NCBI GenBank assembly: GCA_023957975.1
Contig: JAMLGM010000006.1
Location: 124,001-188,000, forward strand
Direction of reading: 5' to 3'
Origin: Microthrixaceae bacterium
GTDB taxonomy: Bacteria; Actinomycetota; Acidimicrobiia; Acidimicrobiales; Microtrichaceae
DNA: 64,000 bases
Each line of letters starts with the position of its first letter. Position 1 is the first letter of the stretch. The position numbers and the translations under genes were made by a program. Positions 33,353-41,247 of the stretch are shown here, one piece after another. Under the pieces are notes generated by a model. It made no database searches and was not told where the DNA came from. It saw only the letters and a list, made by a program, of their open reading frames with translations.

Positions 33353-36259
33353 TCAGGCGCTCGCGGCGCGCTCCCGGGTGTATTCGACGAAGGTGCCATC
33401 GGGTTGGCGGGCGAACACCGGACGGCGACGGGTCGAGGTCACGATTCCCTGATCGCGGAGCTTGTTGGCCTGCAGACGCCACCAGTCGGTGTGAGGAATC
33501 CCGTCGACCACACGCACATAGGACACCTCGACCCCGGCGAGCGCGTCTGCGCACAACCGCGTCCCCGGGCGCATGGTCACCGCCGCCACCGAGTCGTCGC
33601 CGACCCGGTAGGCGACGCACAGGTCGACGCCCGCGACCCCGTACAGCGAGTCTTCGATCGGGGCGGATCCGTCGCCCACAAACCAGAAGTCTCCGTCGTC
33701 GTCGCGTCGGAACAGGTCTCCGGTCATCAGCCACGAGTCGCCGCTGGAGAACACACCGCGCAACGGAGTGGTCGTGATCGCCGTGTTGCGTTCGGTCGCG
33801 ACCAACAACATCCCCACCTCACCGCGAGGGCATCGCAGGGCGAACCCGTCCTCTCCGAGGACCAACCGACCCGCCTCCTGGTCATAGGCCGCGAGGCTGA
33901 TCTTGGCGCTGCCGGGCAGTTGGCGTCCCTTGCAGCCGACCTTGGCCCCGGACAGGTTCACCAACACCGCCTCGCCTTCGGTGGACCCGTAGAACTCGAG
34001 CACCCCTGCGGGAGCAAAACGGCTCGTGACCCGACGCCACAACCCGACCGGCATTCCCGAGCCGACGAACAGCCGCACCGAATGGCCGCGTTCAAGCGGA
34101 TGTTCCGGGGCCTCGACGAGGTCGTGAACCTGGGTCCACGTGTAGGAGACCACCGTCACGCCGTAACGGCGAACCTCGTCCCAGAAGGTCGCCGGGTCGA
34201 AATGGGTCGTCATCGCCAGTCGGGCGCCACCGGCGACCGCTCCGCCGATGGCCGTGAGTAGACCGGCGGGATGATGCACGGGCGTCACCCCATAGACCGT
34301 GTCGGCGGGGCCGAGCGATGCCGCCGTCGCCGTTCCGAACGCCGAGAGCGCCCAGCGGCCGTTGGTGAGCCACTTGGCTTTCGTGCGGCTGCCTTCGCCG
34401 GTGAACACGATGAACGCCAGGTCTCGGGCCAGCCCAGGGTTCGGCCGGTACCACGCGGGGACGGCGACCGCATCGGGATCGATCCGCTCCATGTCGACCA
34501 CGTCGAGACCGAGGTCGCGCGGAGCGCCACCGCCGCCGAGAACGAAGGTGGCCACCTCGGCCAGTCCGGCGACCCGCGCTGCGTGTTCGGGGTCGGCCAC
34601 CACCTTGTTGACCCCGCCGAGACCGATTTCTGCGGCGACGTCGCCCGCGGGGCGAAGCAGCACACCGATCGCGCCGATCCGGTTGAGCGCAGCCACGACG
34701 ATGAGCGCCGAAGGCCGGGTTGCCATCAACACCCCGACGTGTTCCCCCTGGCGAACGCCGAGGGAGATCAGGCCGCTCACCACGTTGTCGATACGACGTT
34801 TGGCATCCGCATAGCTGACGCTGCGCCCTTCGAACAGAAAGACCGTGCCCTCGGGGGAACTCGAGGCCTGTTCGTCGAGCAGGAGACCGAGCGAGATCCG
34901 AGTCGAGGGCCGCACCCGTTCAAGGCGGGCCAGTCGAGGAAGCTGCTGGGCCGCCTCGCTGACGAGTTCACGTAGGCCGATCGCACTCATCCCCGCGTTG
35001 CGCACCACGAATCGTCCCGTTTCGAGCCCGAGGGTCGCGGCGGTCGTCATCCCCTGGGCGACGTCGCCGACGAACGATGCCGCGCGCACCGAGTTCCCCT
35101 CGGTGGTGCGGTCGTCGTCCAACGGGATGATCGTGGCTGGCTTCGCGCCCGTTCCTTGACGCCAATGCAACCATTCGGCGGTCGTCGGCCAGGTCGTCTT
35201 CATCGCGAGCGACCCCACGACGAGGCCGAAATGACCGGCCACAAGCTCATGTTCATAGATCTCGGCGAGCGGGGCGGCCTGCCGGATCGCACGAACGACC
35301 GACGGCGAAGCGATTTCGTCGTTCGTGCCGATGAAGCACATCAGCGGGCACGTCACGTCCGCGAGGGTGACGGTATGGCCGTCGATCACGAACCCGCCGG
35401 CAAGCATCCGGTTGTGGGCCACAAACTGGCTCAGCAGTTCCGCCAAGGCCGGACCCGGCCAGGCAACCCACCCTTCCTGTTGCAGAAACCGCCGCTGGCC
35501 TTCCCGCGGCAACAGCGCGTCGCGGTCGTGGAGTTGGCGAACGAAGTCGAGGCGTTGGCGCACGGCCTTGACCGGGTCGAGGAGGCGAAACCCGGTGCGA
35601 CTCGCCCACGCCGGCAGCGCTGTGCGGGACAACACGTTGTCACCCACGAATTCCAGCACTCGTAGTGCCACCTCATCTGGGATGCCGAACGGGATCATCC
35701 CATGCAGGTCGACCGGGCTTCCGAACGTGACGATGCTGGCGATCCCCTCCGACCTGCGATACGCCGTCGCCTGATAACAGAACATGCCGCCCTGGGAATA
35801 GCCGCCGAGATGAACCTCGGCACCGAGGTACCCGTTCAGGAACTCGACGGCGTCGGAGATGGCAAGCACATGATCGGTGAGGGTGCGCTGCATGCCACCC
35901 TGCTCGTGTTCCGGAGCGCCGAAGTCGATCACCCAGGGGTCGATTCCGTCACCGGCCAGGAGCGAAACCGCGCTCGTCACCGGGCTCACATCGAACACGT
36001 CGGCCGACAGCATCATCGGAGGCACGAGCACGACCGACGGCCGTGGTTTCGCCTTTGGGCCGGAGTCGCGATCCGCGTGGTAGCGGCGGAGGCGATAGAG
36101 CGGGGTTTCGTGCACGACGGTGTACGCCGACGATTCCTCACCGGTGTCGAGCCCGCCGAAGCGCGCCACCTCGAGCGCGTTTCGCGCCATCGCCGCCAGC
36201 CGCTCGGTCGTCGCAGACAGTGTTCGAGAGGAGAGTTCCAAGGATTCGAATCCTGCCAT
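33353..36259 (-). CDS. Alpha/beta hydrolase (PHA-synthase-like) fused to acyl-CoA synthetase-like domain
   Basis: This 968-residue protein joins two enzymes. Residues about 45-370 form a PhaC/lipase-like alpha/beta hydrolase with LGGYSQGGMFCY, so the nucleophile is Ser and not the Cys of true PHA synthases; GTNDEIASP and VAGHFGLVVGS supply the Asp and His. Residues about 440-960 are an ANL adenylating domain with EFYGSTEGEAV and MTGDLFRRDDDG. The usual phosphate loop is replaced by FTGEGSRTKAKWLTN, so activity is uncertain. The C-terminal lysine region is LQANKLRDQG. The pair could release and reactivate an acyl group, which is inference. It precedes the GMC gene by 29 bp. Confidence 0.85.
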   Translation of the reverse strand: MAGFESLELSSRTLSATTERLAAMARNALEVARFGGLDTGEESSAYTVVHETPLYRLRRYHADRDSGPKAKPRPSVVLVPPMMLSADVFDVSPVTSAVSLLAGDGIDPWVIDFGAPEHEQGGMQRTLTDHVLAISDAVEFLNGYLGAEVHLGGYSQGGMFCYQATAYRRSEGIASIVTFGSPVDLHGMIPFGIPDEVALRVLEFVGDNVLSRTALPAWASRTGFRLLDPVKAVRQRLDFVRQLHDRDALLPREGQRRFLQQEGWVAWPGPALAELLSQFVAHNRMLAGGFVIDGHTVTLADVTCPLMCFIGTNDEIASPSVVRAIRQAAPLAEIYEHELVAGHFGLVVGSLAMKTTWPTTAEWLHWRQGTGAKPATIIPLDDDRTTEGNSVRAASFVGDVAQGMTTAATLGLETGRFVVRNAGMSAIGLRELVSEAAQQLPRLARLERVRPSTRISLGLLLDEQASSSPEGTVFLFEGRSVSYADAKRRIDNVVSGLISLGVRQGEHVGVLMATRPSALIVVAALNRIGAIGVLLRPAGDVAAEIGLGGVNKVVADPEHAARVAGLAEVATFVLGGGGAPRDLGLDVVDMERIDPDAVAVPAWYRPNPGLARDLAFIVFTGEGSRTKAKWLTNGRWALSAFGTATAASLGPADTVYGVTPVHHPAGLLTAIGGAVAGGARLAMTTHFDPATFWDEVRRYGVTVVSYTWTQVHDLVEAPEHPLERGHSVRLFVGSGMPVGLWRRVTSRFAPAGVLEFYGSTEGEAVLVNLSGAKVGCKGRQLPGSAKISLAAYDQEAGRLVLGEDGFALRCPRGEVGMLLVATERNTAITTTPLRGVFSSGDSWLMTGDLFRRDDDGDFWFVGDGSAPIEDSLYGVAGVDLCVAYRVGDDSVAAVTMRPGTRLCADALAGVEVSYVRVVDGIPHTDWWRLQANKLRDQGIVTSTRRRPVFARQPDGTFVEYTRERAASA

Positions 36260-36318
36260 AACGAGGCTTGGATTGATACGGGAAACGCGTCGGCGCTGGG
36301 CGGCTCAACGGCGGTCGT

Positions 36319-37023
36319 TCACCGTCTCGCCACGAGCGCGGCGAAGCGTGCCACGACGAGGTCGCGCACCGGGGCCAACGCCTCGACGGCCGGGCCACAG
36401 CCTTCACGCACCCCGTGCCGACCGCCGAGCGCAGCGTCGGCCTCGTCGGGGAACGAGTCGATGAATCGGGTCGCCTCGTCCACGCCGACCTCGAGGTGGA
36501 ACTGCAGACCCCAGGTACAACGGCCGACCCGAAAGGCCTGCTGTTCATACGCTTGCGATCGGGCAAGGTGGATCGCCCCCGCGGGCAGCGAGTAGGTCTC
36601 GCCGTGCCAGTGCAGCACATCGAGATGCCCGTCGAGACCGAAGAAGAGGTCGTCGTCGACGGCGCATTCAAGCACCTCGACGGCGCCCCAGCCGACCTCG
36701 AGGCCATGGCCGGCGATCACTCGGGCTCCCGCAGCGGCGGCCAGCAGTTGGGCGCCCAAACACACGCCGAGGGTCGGCACCTCACGATCGAGCGCCTGGC
36801 GCAGCAACGCGATCTCGGCGCCGCGGGTCGGGAATCCGTCGTCGGAACGAGCCGACATCGGACCACCCATCACGACGAGCCCGTCGATGCCATCGAGGTC
36901 CTCAGGGATGCGTTGGCCGAGATCGGCCCGAATCACGTCGACCTCGACACCGGCCGCGTCGAGTGCGGTGGCGATGTGCGCGGGGCCCTCCACGTCGAGA
37001 TGTTGGATGACCACGGCGCGCAT
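36319..37023 (-). CDS. Class I glutamine amidotransferase-like protein
   Basis: This 234-residue protein is a stand-alone GATase1 domain like the amidotransferase part of GMP synthase. GVCLGAQLLA carries the catalytic Cys (about residue 88), and QFHLEV the catalytic His and Glu (about 173-175). VVMGGPMSA is the oxyanion loop. Stand-alone members are usually annotated GMP-synthase-like or gamma-glutamyl hydrolase-like, and their acceptors are unknown. It begins 6 bp after the patatin gene on the same strand, suggesting cotranscription. Confidence 0.87.
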   Translation of the reverse strand: MRAVVIQHLDVEGPAHIATALDAAGVEVDVIRADLGQRIPEDLDGIDGLVVMGGPMSARSDDGFPTRGAEIALLRQALDREVPTLGVCLGAQLLAAAAGARVIAGHGLEVGWGAVEVLECAVDDDLFFGLDGHLDVLHWHGETYSLPAGAIHLARSQAYEQQAFRVGRCTWGLQFHLEVGVDEATRFIDSFPDEADAALGGRHGVREGCGPAVEALAPVRDLVVARFAALVARR

Positions 37024-37029
37024 GGAACG

Positions 37030-38061
37030 TCAGCTTACGGCCCGCCTCGCGAAGCGCTGGAACACGGGATGTTCGTGGCGCCGCAGATCGATCACCGGGC
37101 CGGAGGCCGCGGCCGGGCTGGGCTCGGAGACCGGTTCAAGTTGCTCTGCGTTGTGGTCGAGCCACACCTTCATCGACTCTGCCCCAGCCTCGACCAGCCG
37201 GGAACAGGCGCGCCAGTCGCTGGTGTTGAGCGACGGATCGATCGTCGGCCGGACCCGCCAGAGCTGACGATCGATCGACGCTGCGTCGACGATGGCGTCG
37301 GTCGCCGCGTTCAGGGCGATCGAGAAGCTGCGGGTCAGCATGCCCAGCGCGGTTCGAGGAACCGAGTCGTTGCCCGCCGCGGAGACGTCGAGGCACAGGA
37401 TCGAATCGCCTCCGAGCTCAGCCGCGCGTTGCACCGGAAGGTTTGCCACCACTCCTCCGTCGACGAAACTCATTCCGTCGATGACCGCCGGCGGAACGAT
37501 CGCCGGGAGTGCGGCCGACGCATACAGCACGTCGCGGGCAAAGCCCGCATCAAACCAGTGCGGTAGTCCGGTGAGGATGTTCGTCGCCGACACGTGCAGC
37601 GGGATCCTCAGGTCCTCAAGCCGTTCGATCGGGCACAGGTCCGAGATGAGCGATCGGAGCTTCGCCCCGTCCTGCACGGAGGGGCGCCGCCGCACCAGGT
37701 TGAGCGCCTGCGACAGCACGCCCTGGGGGAACACTCCACGGGAATCGAAGTGCGACCAGATGTCGCTCAGTGCCTTGGTCGCGTCAGCGGTGAAGTCGTG
37801 GGCGACCCAACTGCCGTTGAGCGCTCCGGCCGAGGTCCCCACGATGACGTCGGGCCTCCACGTCGAATGCTCCGCGAGCGACTGCAGCATTCCCGCTTGG
37901 GCGGCTCCGAAGATCCCGCCGCCGCTGAGCACGAGCACGCGCTTGGCCGACGGCTCCGGCGCCGCCTCCGGTGCGTCCGACCCTGCCTCGGGTTCTCGGG
38001 TGAGGTGCGGTCGCCCCCACCCCGAAGAGGTGAAGGCTCCAAGATTCAGCGAGCACTTCAT
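37030..38061 (-). CDS. Patatin-like phospholipase
   Basis: This 343-residue protein has an Ala/Glu/Pro-rich N-terminal extension of about 40 residues. A patatin domain follows: SGGGIFGAAQAG (oxyanion hole), GTSAGALNG (nucleophile Ser in GxSxG) and VDGGVVANLP (catalytic Asp of the Ser-Asp dyad). Bacterial patatins hydrolyse acyl esters of phospholipids. No signal peptide is evident. The start at 38061 is the last ATG before the conserved domain that still includes the extension; the frame extends to 38583 without homology. It precedes the glutamine amidotransferase gene by 6 bp. Confidence 0.86.
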   Translation of the reverse strand: MKCSLNLGAFTSSGWGRPHLTREPEAGSDAPEAAPEPSAKRVLVLSGGGIFGAAQAGMLQSLAEHSTWRPDVIVGTSAGALNGSWVAHDFTADATKALSDIWSHFDSRGVFPQGVLSQALNLVRRRPSVQDGAKLRSLISDLCPIERLEDLRIPLHVSATNILTGLPHWFDAGFARDVLYASAALPAIVPPAVIDGMSFVDGGVVANLPVQRAAELGGDSILCLDVSAAGNDSVPRTALGMLTRSFSIALNAATDAIVDAASIDRQLWRVRPTIDPSLNTSDWRACSRLVEAGAESMKVWLDHNAEQLEPVSEPSPAAASGPVIDLRRHEHPVFQRFARRAVS

Positions 38062-38204
38062 GGGGGGACGTTGAGCCCATGGGCTACGAAATGCAACCCT
38101 GCCTTTCGGCTCAAACCCGCGATTCATGAGGTCGATCGAGCGACCGCGTTTCACACCGCACCCCCCGGGTACCCAAACCAGTGCAGCGGAGACAGTCACA
38201 GCGC

Positions 38205-38654
38205 TCATGACCGTCCAAAGCCACCAGCCAGATCTGTTGGATTGATCCAGCGGAGCCCGCCAAACCGGGCAAAGTCGCTGTCGAACGAGCAGATGCTGGT
38301 CCCGTGCTCGATGGCGAGTGCGGCGAGATGTGCATCGGTCACGAGGTTCGCTCGCAGATCGCCGTCGATCAGCAAACGCTTGAGGATGTCGCGATGGCGC
38401 TGACCAGCAGCGGGCACCCACACCTGCGCGATGTCGAGCCAGTCCGAGACGAACCCCCACGCATCCCTGGGGCTCAACGGGTTCGCACTCACACGGGGAT
38501 GAGTCATGATCCGCTGAAACGCCATCAACGACACCCATGGCAACCCGACACGCTCGTTGCCGTTCAACGCGTCTTCGAGCCACGAGCGAGCAACCTCGTG
38601 GAAATGTGACTGTTCGTCAACGGCGTAGATCAGGACATTGGCGTCGACGATCAC
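38205..38654 (-). CDS. vapC: VapC-type PIN-domain toxin
   Basis: This 149-residue PIN-domain ribonuclease has the first acidic residue in MIVDANVLIYAVD (Asp4). Further acidic residues lie in the central helix region, and TDAHLAALAIEHG and SFDSDFARF supply the metal-binding Asp residues. VapC toxins cleave tRNA or rRNA and are held inactive by their antitoxin. Its ATG overlaps the VapB stop by 4 bp (ATGA), the standard coupling in vapBC modules. Confidence 0.92.
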   Translation of the reverse strand: MIVDANVLIYAVDEQSHFHEVARSWLEDALNGNERVGLPWVSLMAFQRIMTHPRVSANPLSPRDAWGFVSDWLDIAQVWVPAAGQRHRDILKRLLIDGDLRANLVTDAHLAALAIEHGTSICSFDSDFARFGGLRWINPTDLAGGFGRS

Positions 38655-38893
38655 CGCTCGGACCCGTCGGCGACGACTTCATCAAGGAGTTCGAGAGCGT
38701 CGGCGATGTCGGTGACGTCGATGCGCAACCCCACGCTGGCGGTACGTTGCTGGAATTTGGTGGGCGGCAGCTCTCGCGCCAATCCCGCACGGGCGAGTTC
38801 GTTGACGGCCTCACCAAGGCCGATGTTGCGCTCGCGACGCAGCTGCTCGGCCGCCGCCACCACCTCTGGATCAAGCCGCACCGTAGTCCTCAT
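38651..38893 (-). CDS. vapB: VapB-type ribbon-helix-helix antitoxin
   Basis: This 80-residue protein has an N-terminal ribbon-helix-helix DNA-binding fold (MRTTVRLDPEVVAAAEQLRR, then GLGEAVNELARAGL). The C-terminal tail (RIDVTDIADALELLDEVV) would wrap VapC. It is translationally coupled to vapC. The -10 box TATAAT ends six bases before the ATG, so the mRNA is expected to be leaderless. A palindrome beside that box is the probable VapBC operator. Confidence 0.92.
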   Translation of the reverse strand: MRTTVRLDPEVVAAAEQLRRERNIGLGEAVNELARAGLARELPPTKFQQRTASVGLRIDVTDIADALELLDEVVADGSER

Positions 38894-38899
38894 GGGTTC

Positions 38900-38918
38900 A
38901 TTATAGCATCAGTGATGC
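38900..38918 (-). promoter_or_regulatory. vapBC promoter (-10 TATAAT) and palindromic operator
   Basis: On the minus strand a perfect TATAAT (38905-38900) lies 6 nt before the vapB ATG, placing the transcript start at or next to the A of the start codon. Immediately upstream GCATCAGTGATGC (38906-38918) is a perfect 6-1-6 palindrome, positioned to block RNA polymerase when bound by the VapBC complex. Confidence 0.7.
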
Positions 38919-39197
38919 AGCTAAGCCGCACCAGAGATGCACGGCTCGATTCGACACCGCCGATCTCGGCCCCTGCCGCTTCGCAGCTGCCGAACCCCCG
39001 TGGTCGACAGCTCGAGCGCATGACGCCGGTGATCTTGCGCACGTAGTTGACGTGGACGACTCGAAGTTGGCGTCGCCGACGAGCATCAGCAGTTGGCGCG
39101 GTTCTCTGGCGAAAATGGAGCAAACAGTGATCGTGCCACGAAGAGCCGGGTACAGTCCGCAGGGCCGCGAAGCCCGAGTCAGCTCGGAGGATCAAGA
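38919..39197. other. Non-coding gap between vapBC and the EcsC gene
   Basis: About 280 bp without a convincing gene. Both strands have short open frames, but none has a ribosome site or recognisable motifs. I see no tRNA or repeat. The last 12 bp hold the GGAGG ribosome site (39186-39190) of the EcsC reading frame. Confidence 0.5.
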
Positions 39198-39353
39198 GTG
39201 GGTGAGTTGACGTACGTCTTGGACTTGAGCGAGCTCAGTCCCTATGAACGCCAGGCTTGGGAGTCGATACAGCGGTGGCAGACTGCAGATGCCAAGCCAA
39301 GTCGTGTCCCCGAAACAGTTCGTGATAAAGCGAAGGAATTAGGCCATCACTGA
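39198..39353 (+). pseudogene. N-terminal fragment of a frameshifted EcsC-family gene
   Basis: A GTG at 39198, 7 nt after a strong GGAGG ribosome site, opens a 51-residue frame. Its sequence LSPYERQAWESIQRWQ matches the usual N-terminus of EcsC-family proteins. It stops at 39353, but the remainder of the family continues in the +1 frame from 39343. Skipping one base near 39342 would join the two parts as DKAKELG-AITDAVASSL. So this is the start of one gene interrupted by a single-base insertion, by a sequence error, or less likely by recoding. Confidence 0.75.
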
Positions 39354-39369
39354 CGCCGTCGCGTCGTCG

Positions 39370-40158
39370 TTGCGACGTGAACGAATCCTCGAGGCCGTGC
39401 GCCGCACTGGTGCCGATGTCCACGAACTTTCCGACCTGCGCAATCTTGACCTCAAGGTCATCGATGAGGCCTGCCCTCGACTGAACCTGCGGTACGCGGC
39501 CGCCTCTGCAGTCACCGGCGCTGGTTCGGGTTTCGTGGCTGGTGGGGGATCGGCAGCGATCGTCGGCACAGCGGGAGTCGGCGCCGCTCCAGGCGCCATG
39601 GCCGTCGGGAGCGCGCTGGCAGGCGACGTCGTGGCTACCATCGCCCTGGCAGCGAGGGTCGCTACCCATTACGCCGGATACTACGGCTACGACGCACGCG
39701 AAGAAGAGGAGAAGGCGGTGCTACTCGCTGTCATCAGCCTCGGCATCGTGGGTGAGAGTGCCGCAAAGCAAACAGCGATGATCCAAGTCCGGCAAGTGGC
39801 GATGATGGTCGCCCGACGCGCTGGTTGGAAGGAGCTCGGTGAGGAGTTCATCGTCAAGCTAGTTCAGGGCCTGTTTACGAAACTCAGCGCCACCCTGACT
39901 AAGAAGAAGCTCGCTCAGGCACTTCCGATCGCCGGCATTGGGCTCGGGGCCACGTTCAACTACGCGCTGATGCGGAAGGTCGGTACCGCGGCTTCCTTCG
40001 CATATCGCGAGCGGTTCCTCATCGAGAAATATGACCTTGATGTATCAACGGCGCCTCCCGACATTGACACGCTTCTCAACGGCGGTGTCGACGAAGCCTG
40101 CCTCGAAGCGAATGCAGAGACGCTGGACCCGACTGACCACGATCGAGATGACTCTTAG
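39370..40158 (+). CDS. EcsC-family protein, main part (frame open from 39343)
   Basis: This frame encodes 262 residues from a TTG at 39370, or 271 from the frame opening at 39343. It contains the EcsC hallmarks: two Gly/Ala-rich hydrophobic hairpins (VTGAGSGFVAGGGSA, AMAVGSALAGDVVATIALA), then YYGYDAREEEEKAVLLAVISLG and the C-terminal YRERFLIEKYDLD. EcsC proteins are membrane-associated and of unknown biochemistry; they turn up in bacterial accessory regions. The N-terminal part lies in another frame (39198-39353). Base composition is more A/T-rich than the neighbours, which with the adjacent vapBC suggests acquired DNA. Confidence 0.8.
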   Translation: MRRERILEAVRRTGADVHELSDLRNLDLKVIDEACPRLNLRYAAASAVTGAGSGFVAGGGSAAIVGTAGVGAAPGAMAVGSALAGDVVATIALAARVATHYAGYYGYDAREEEEKAVLLAVISLGIVGESAAKQTAMIQVRQVAMMVARRAGWKELGEEFIVKLVQGLFTKLSATLTKKKLAQALPIAGIGLGATFNYALMRKVGTAASFAYRERFLIEKYDLDVSTAPPDIDTLLNGGVDEACLEANAETLDPTDHDRDDS

Positions 40159-40242
40159 AACCATTCGCGCCGCCGCGAATACCAACAAACCGGAACCAGC
40201 TCGGAGGCCTCTTCGGTGAGGCGTGGCGTCGCTGCTCGAAAA

Positions 40243-41022
40243 TCAAAAGACGGTGTAGCCGCCGTCGATGACGAGCGCGTCGCCGGTGTGGAAGCTGGTC
40301 GCCGGGTCGCACAGGAACACCGCCGCCGCGCTCATTTCGCTCGGTTCAGCCCAACGGCTGAGTGGCGTGCGACGGATCATCCCGTTGCGGAACCGCTCGT
40401 GGTCATAGGCGGGCCCCGCCAACTCTGTCTTCGTCCAGCCCGGCAGGAGGGCATTCACGCGGATCTGGTGGTGACCGAGCGACACGGCCAGGGCGCGCAC
40501 CAGTCCGACCAAGGCGGTCTCGAGGTGCCGTACGCCTCGTTGCCACCGGCGCCGTGCATCGCTGAGGTCGACGACACCGCCACCAGCGCGCCGTTGCCGC
40601 CGGTTCGACCAGGTGGCGCGCACCGGCGCGCAGGGTCAGGAACGTGCCGTCGAGGTTCGTCGCCATCACGCGACGCCACTCGCTGAAGTCCATATCGGTG
40701 AACTGGCCGCCGATTCCGGTCGTTCCGGCATTGGCGAACACGGCGTCGATACGGCCACCCGCGGCCTCGACCGACGCCGCGAACGTCCGCTCGGTGACGT
40801 CCTCATCTGCGACGTCGCAGAGGAAGGACCATGCATCCACCCAAGCGCTCGCAGCGTGTCGACCGCAGCGTGGTTCTTGGTGTCGTTGCGGCCCCACAAC
40901 ACGATGTCGGCACCGGCCGCAGCGCACCCTGTCGCCAGCGCCAAGCCGATGCCGCCGTTCCCACCGGTCACCAACACCGTCCTGCCCGCGAGTTGTCCGC
41001 GTCCGCTGCCTCGATCGCCCAT
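40243..41022 (-). pseudogene. Short-chain dehydrogenase gene broken by three frameshifts
   Basis: A complete SDR can be read only by changing frame three times. From the ATG at 41022 come GRTVLVTGGNGGIGLALATG and VLWGRND. Near 40840 the match moves frame to give FLCDVADEDV, then AVFANAGTTG. Near 40603 it moves again to GALVAVSSTSAMHG and NEAYGTSR, and near 40522 once more to ETALVGLVRALAV, INVNALLPGW-like RVNALLPGWTKTEL and the end VIDGGYTVF. All three shifts have the direction of 1-nt deletions. The catalytic Tyr is present, but the Lys of YxxxK is lost at the last shift. It is a pseudogene unless the assembly is wrong here. Confidence 0.85.
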
Positions 41023-41247
41023 GTCACCCCTTCCTCGGATCGCCGCGCCGTTGGCCACATTCCTACCGGACGCGCGGGCGCCACGAGCGCCGGGGTCGAC
41101 AAACATCGCGTCGACGCTCAACCCTGACGGGCGGACGGTCGTCGCGGTTTGCCTCCTGACCTCAGCGACGCCCACAGATAGAGTCTCTCTCGCACGACCG
41201 CCGCGACACCGGTGGTCGCCGAGTCGACGCACTGAGAGGCGACCACC

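Noticed and set aside
33353-36259. Annotation as a true PHA synthase
   Set aside because: The nucleophile motif is GYSQG with Ser, the usual PhaC box has Cys, and the fused adenylating domain is not part of PHA synthases.
38890-39195. Minus-strand frame of about 100 codons upstream of vapB
   Set aside because: It starts without a ribosome site, overlaps the vapBC promoter and has no recognisable motif.
39333-39353. Programmed +1 frameshift site in the EcsC gene
   Set aside because: There is no convincing slippery sequence, stimulatory stem-loop or upstream ribosome-like site; a one-base error or mutation is simpler.
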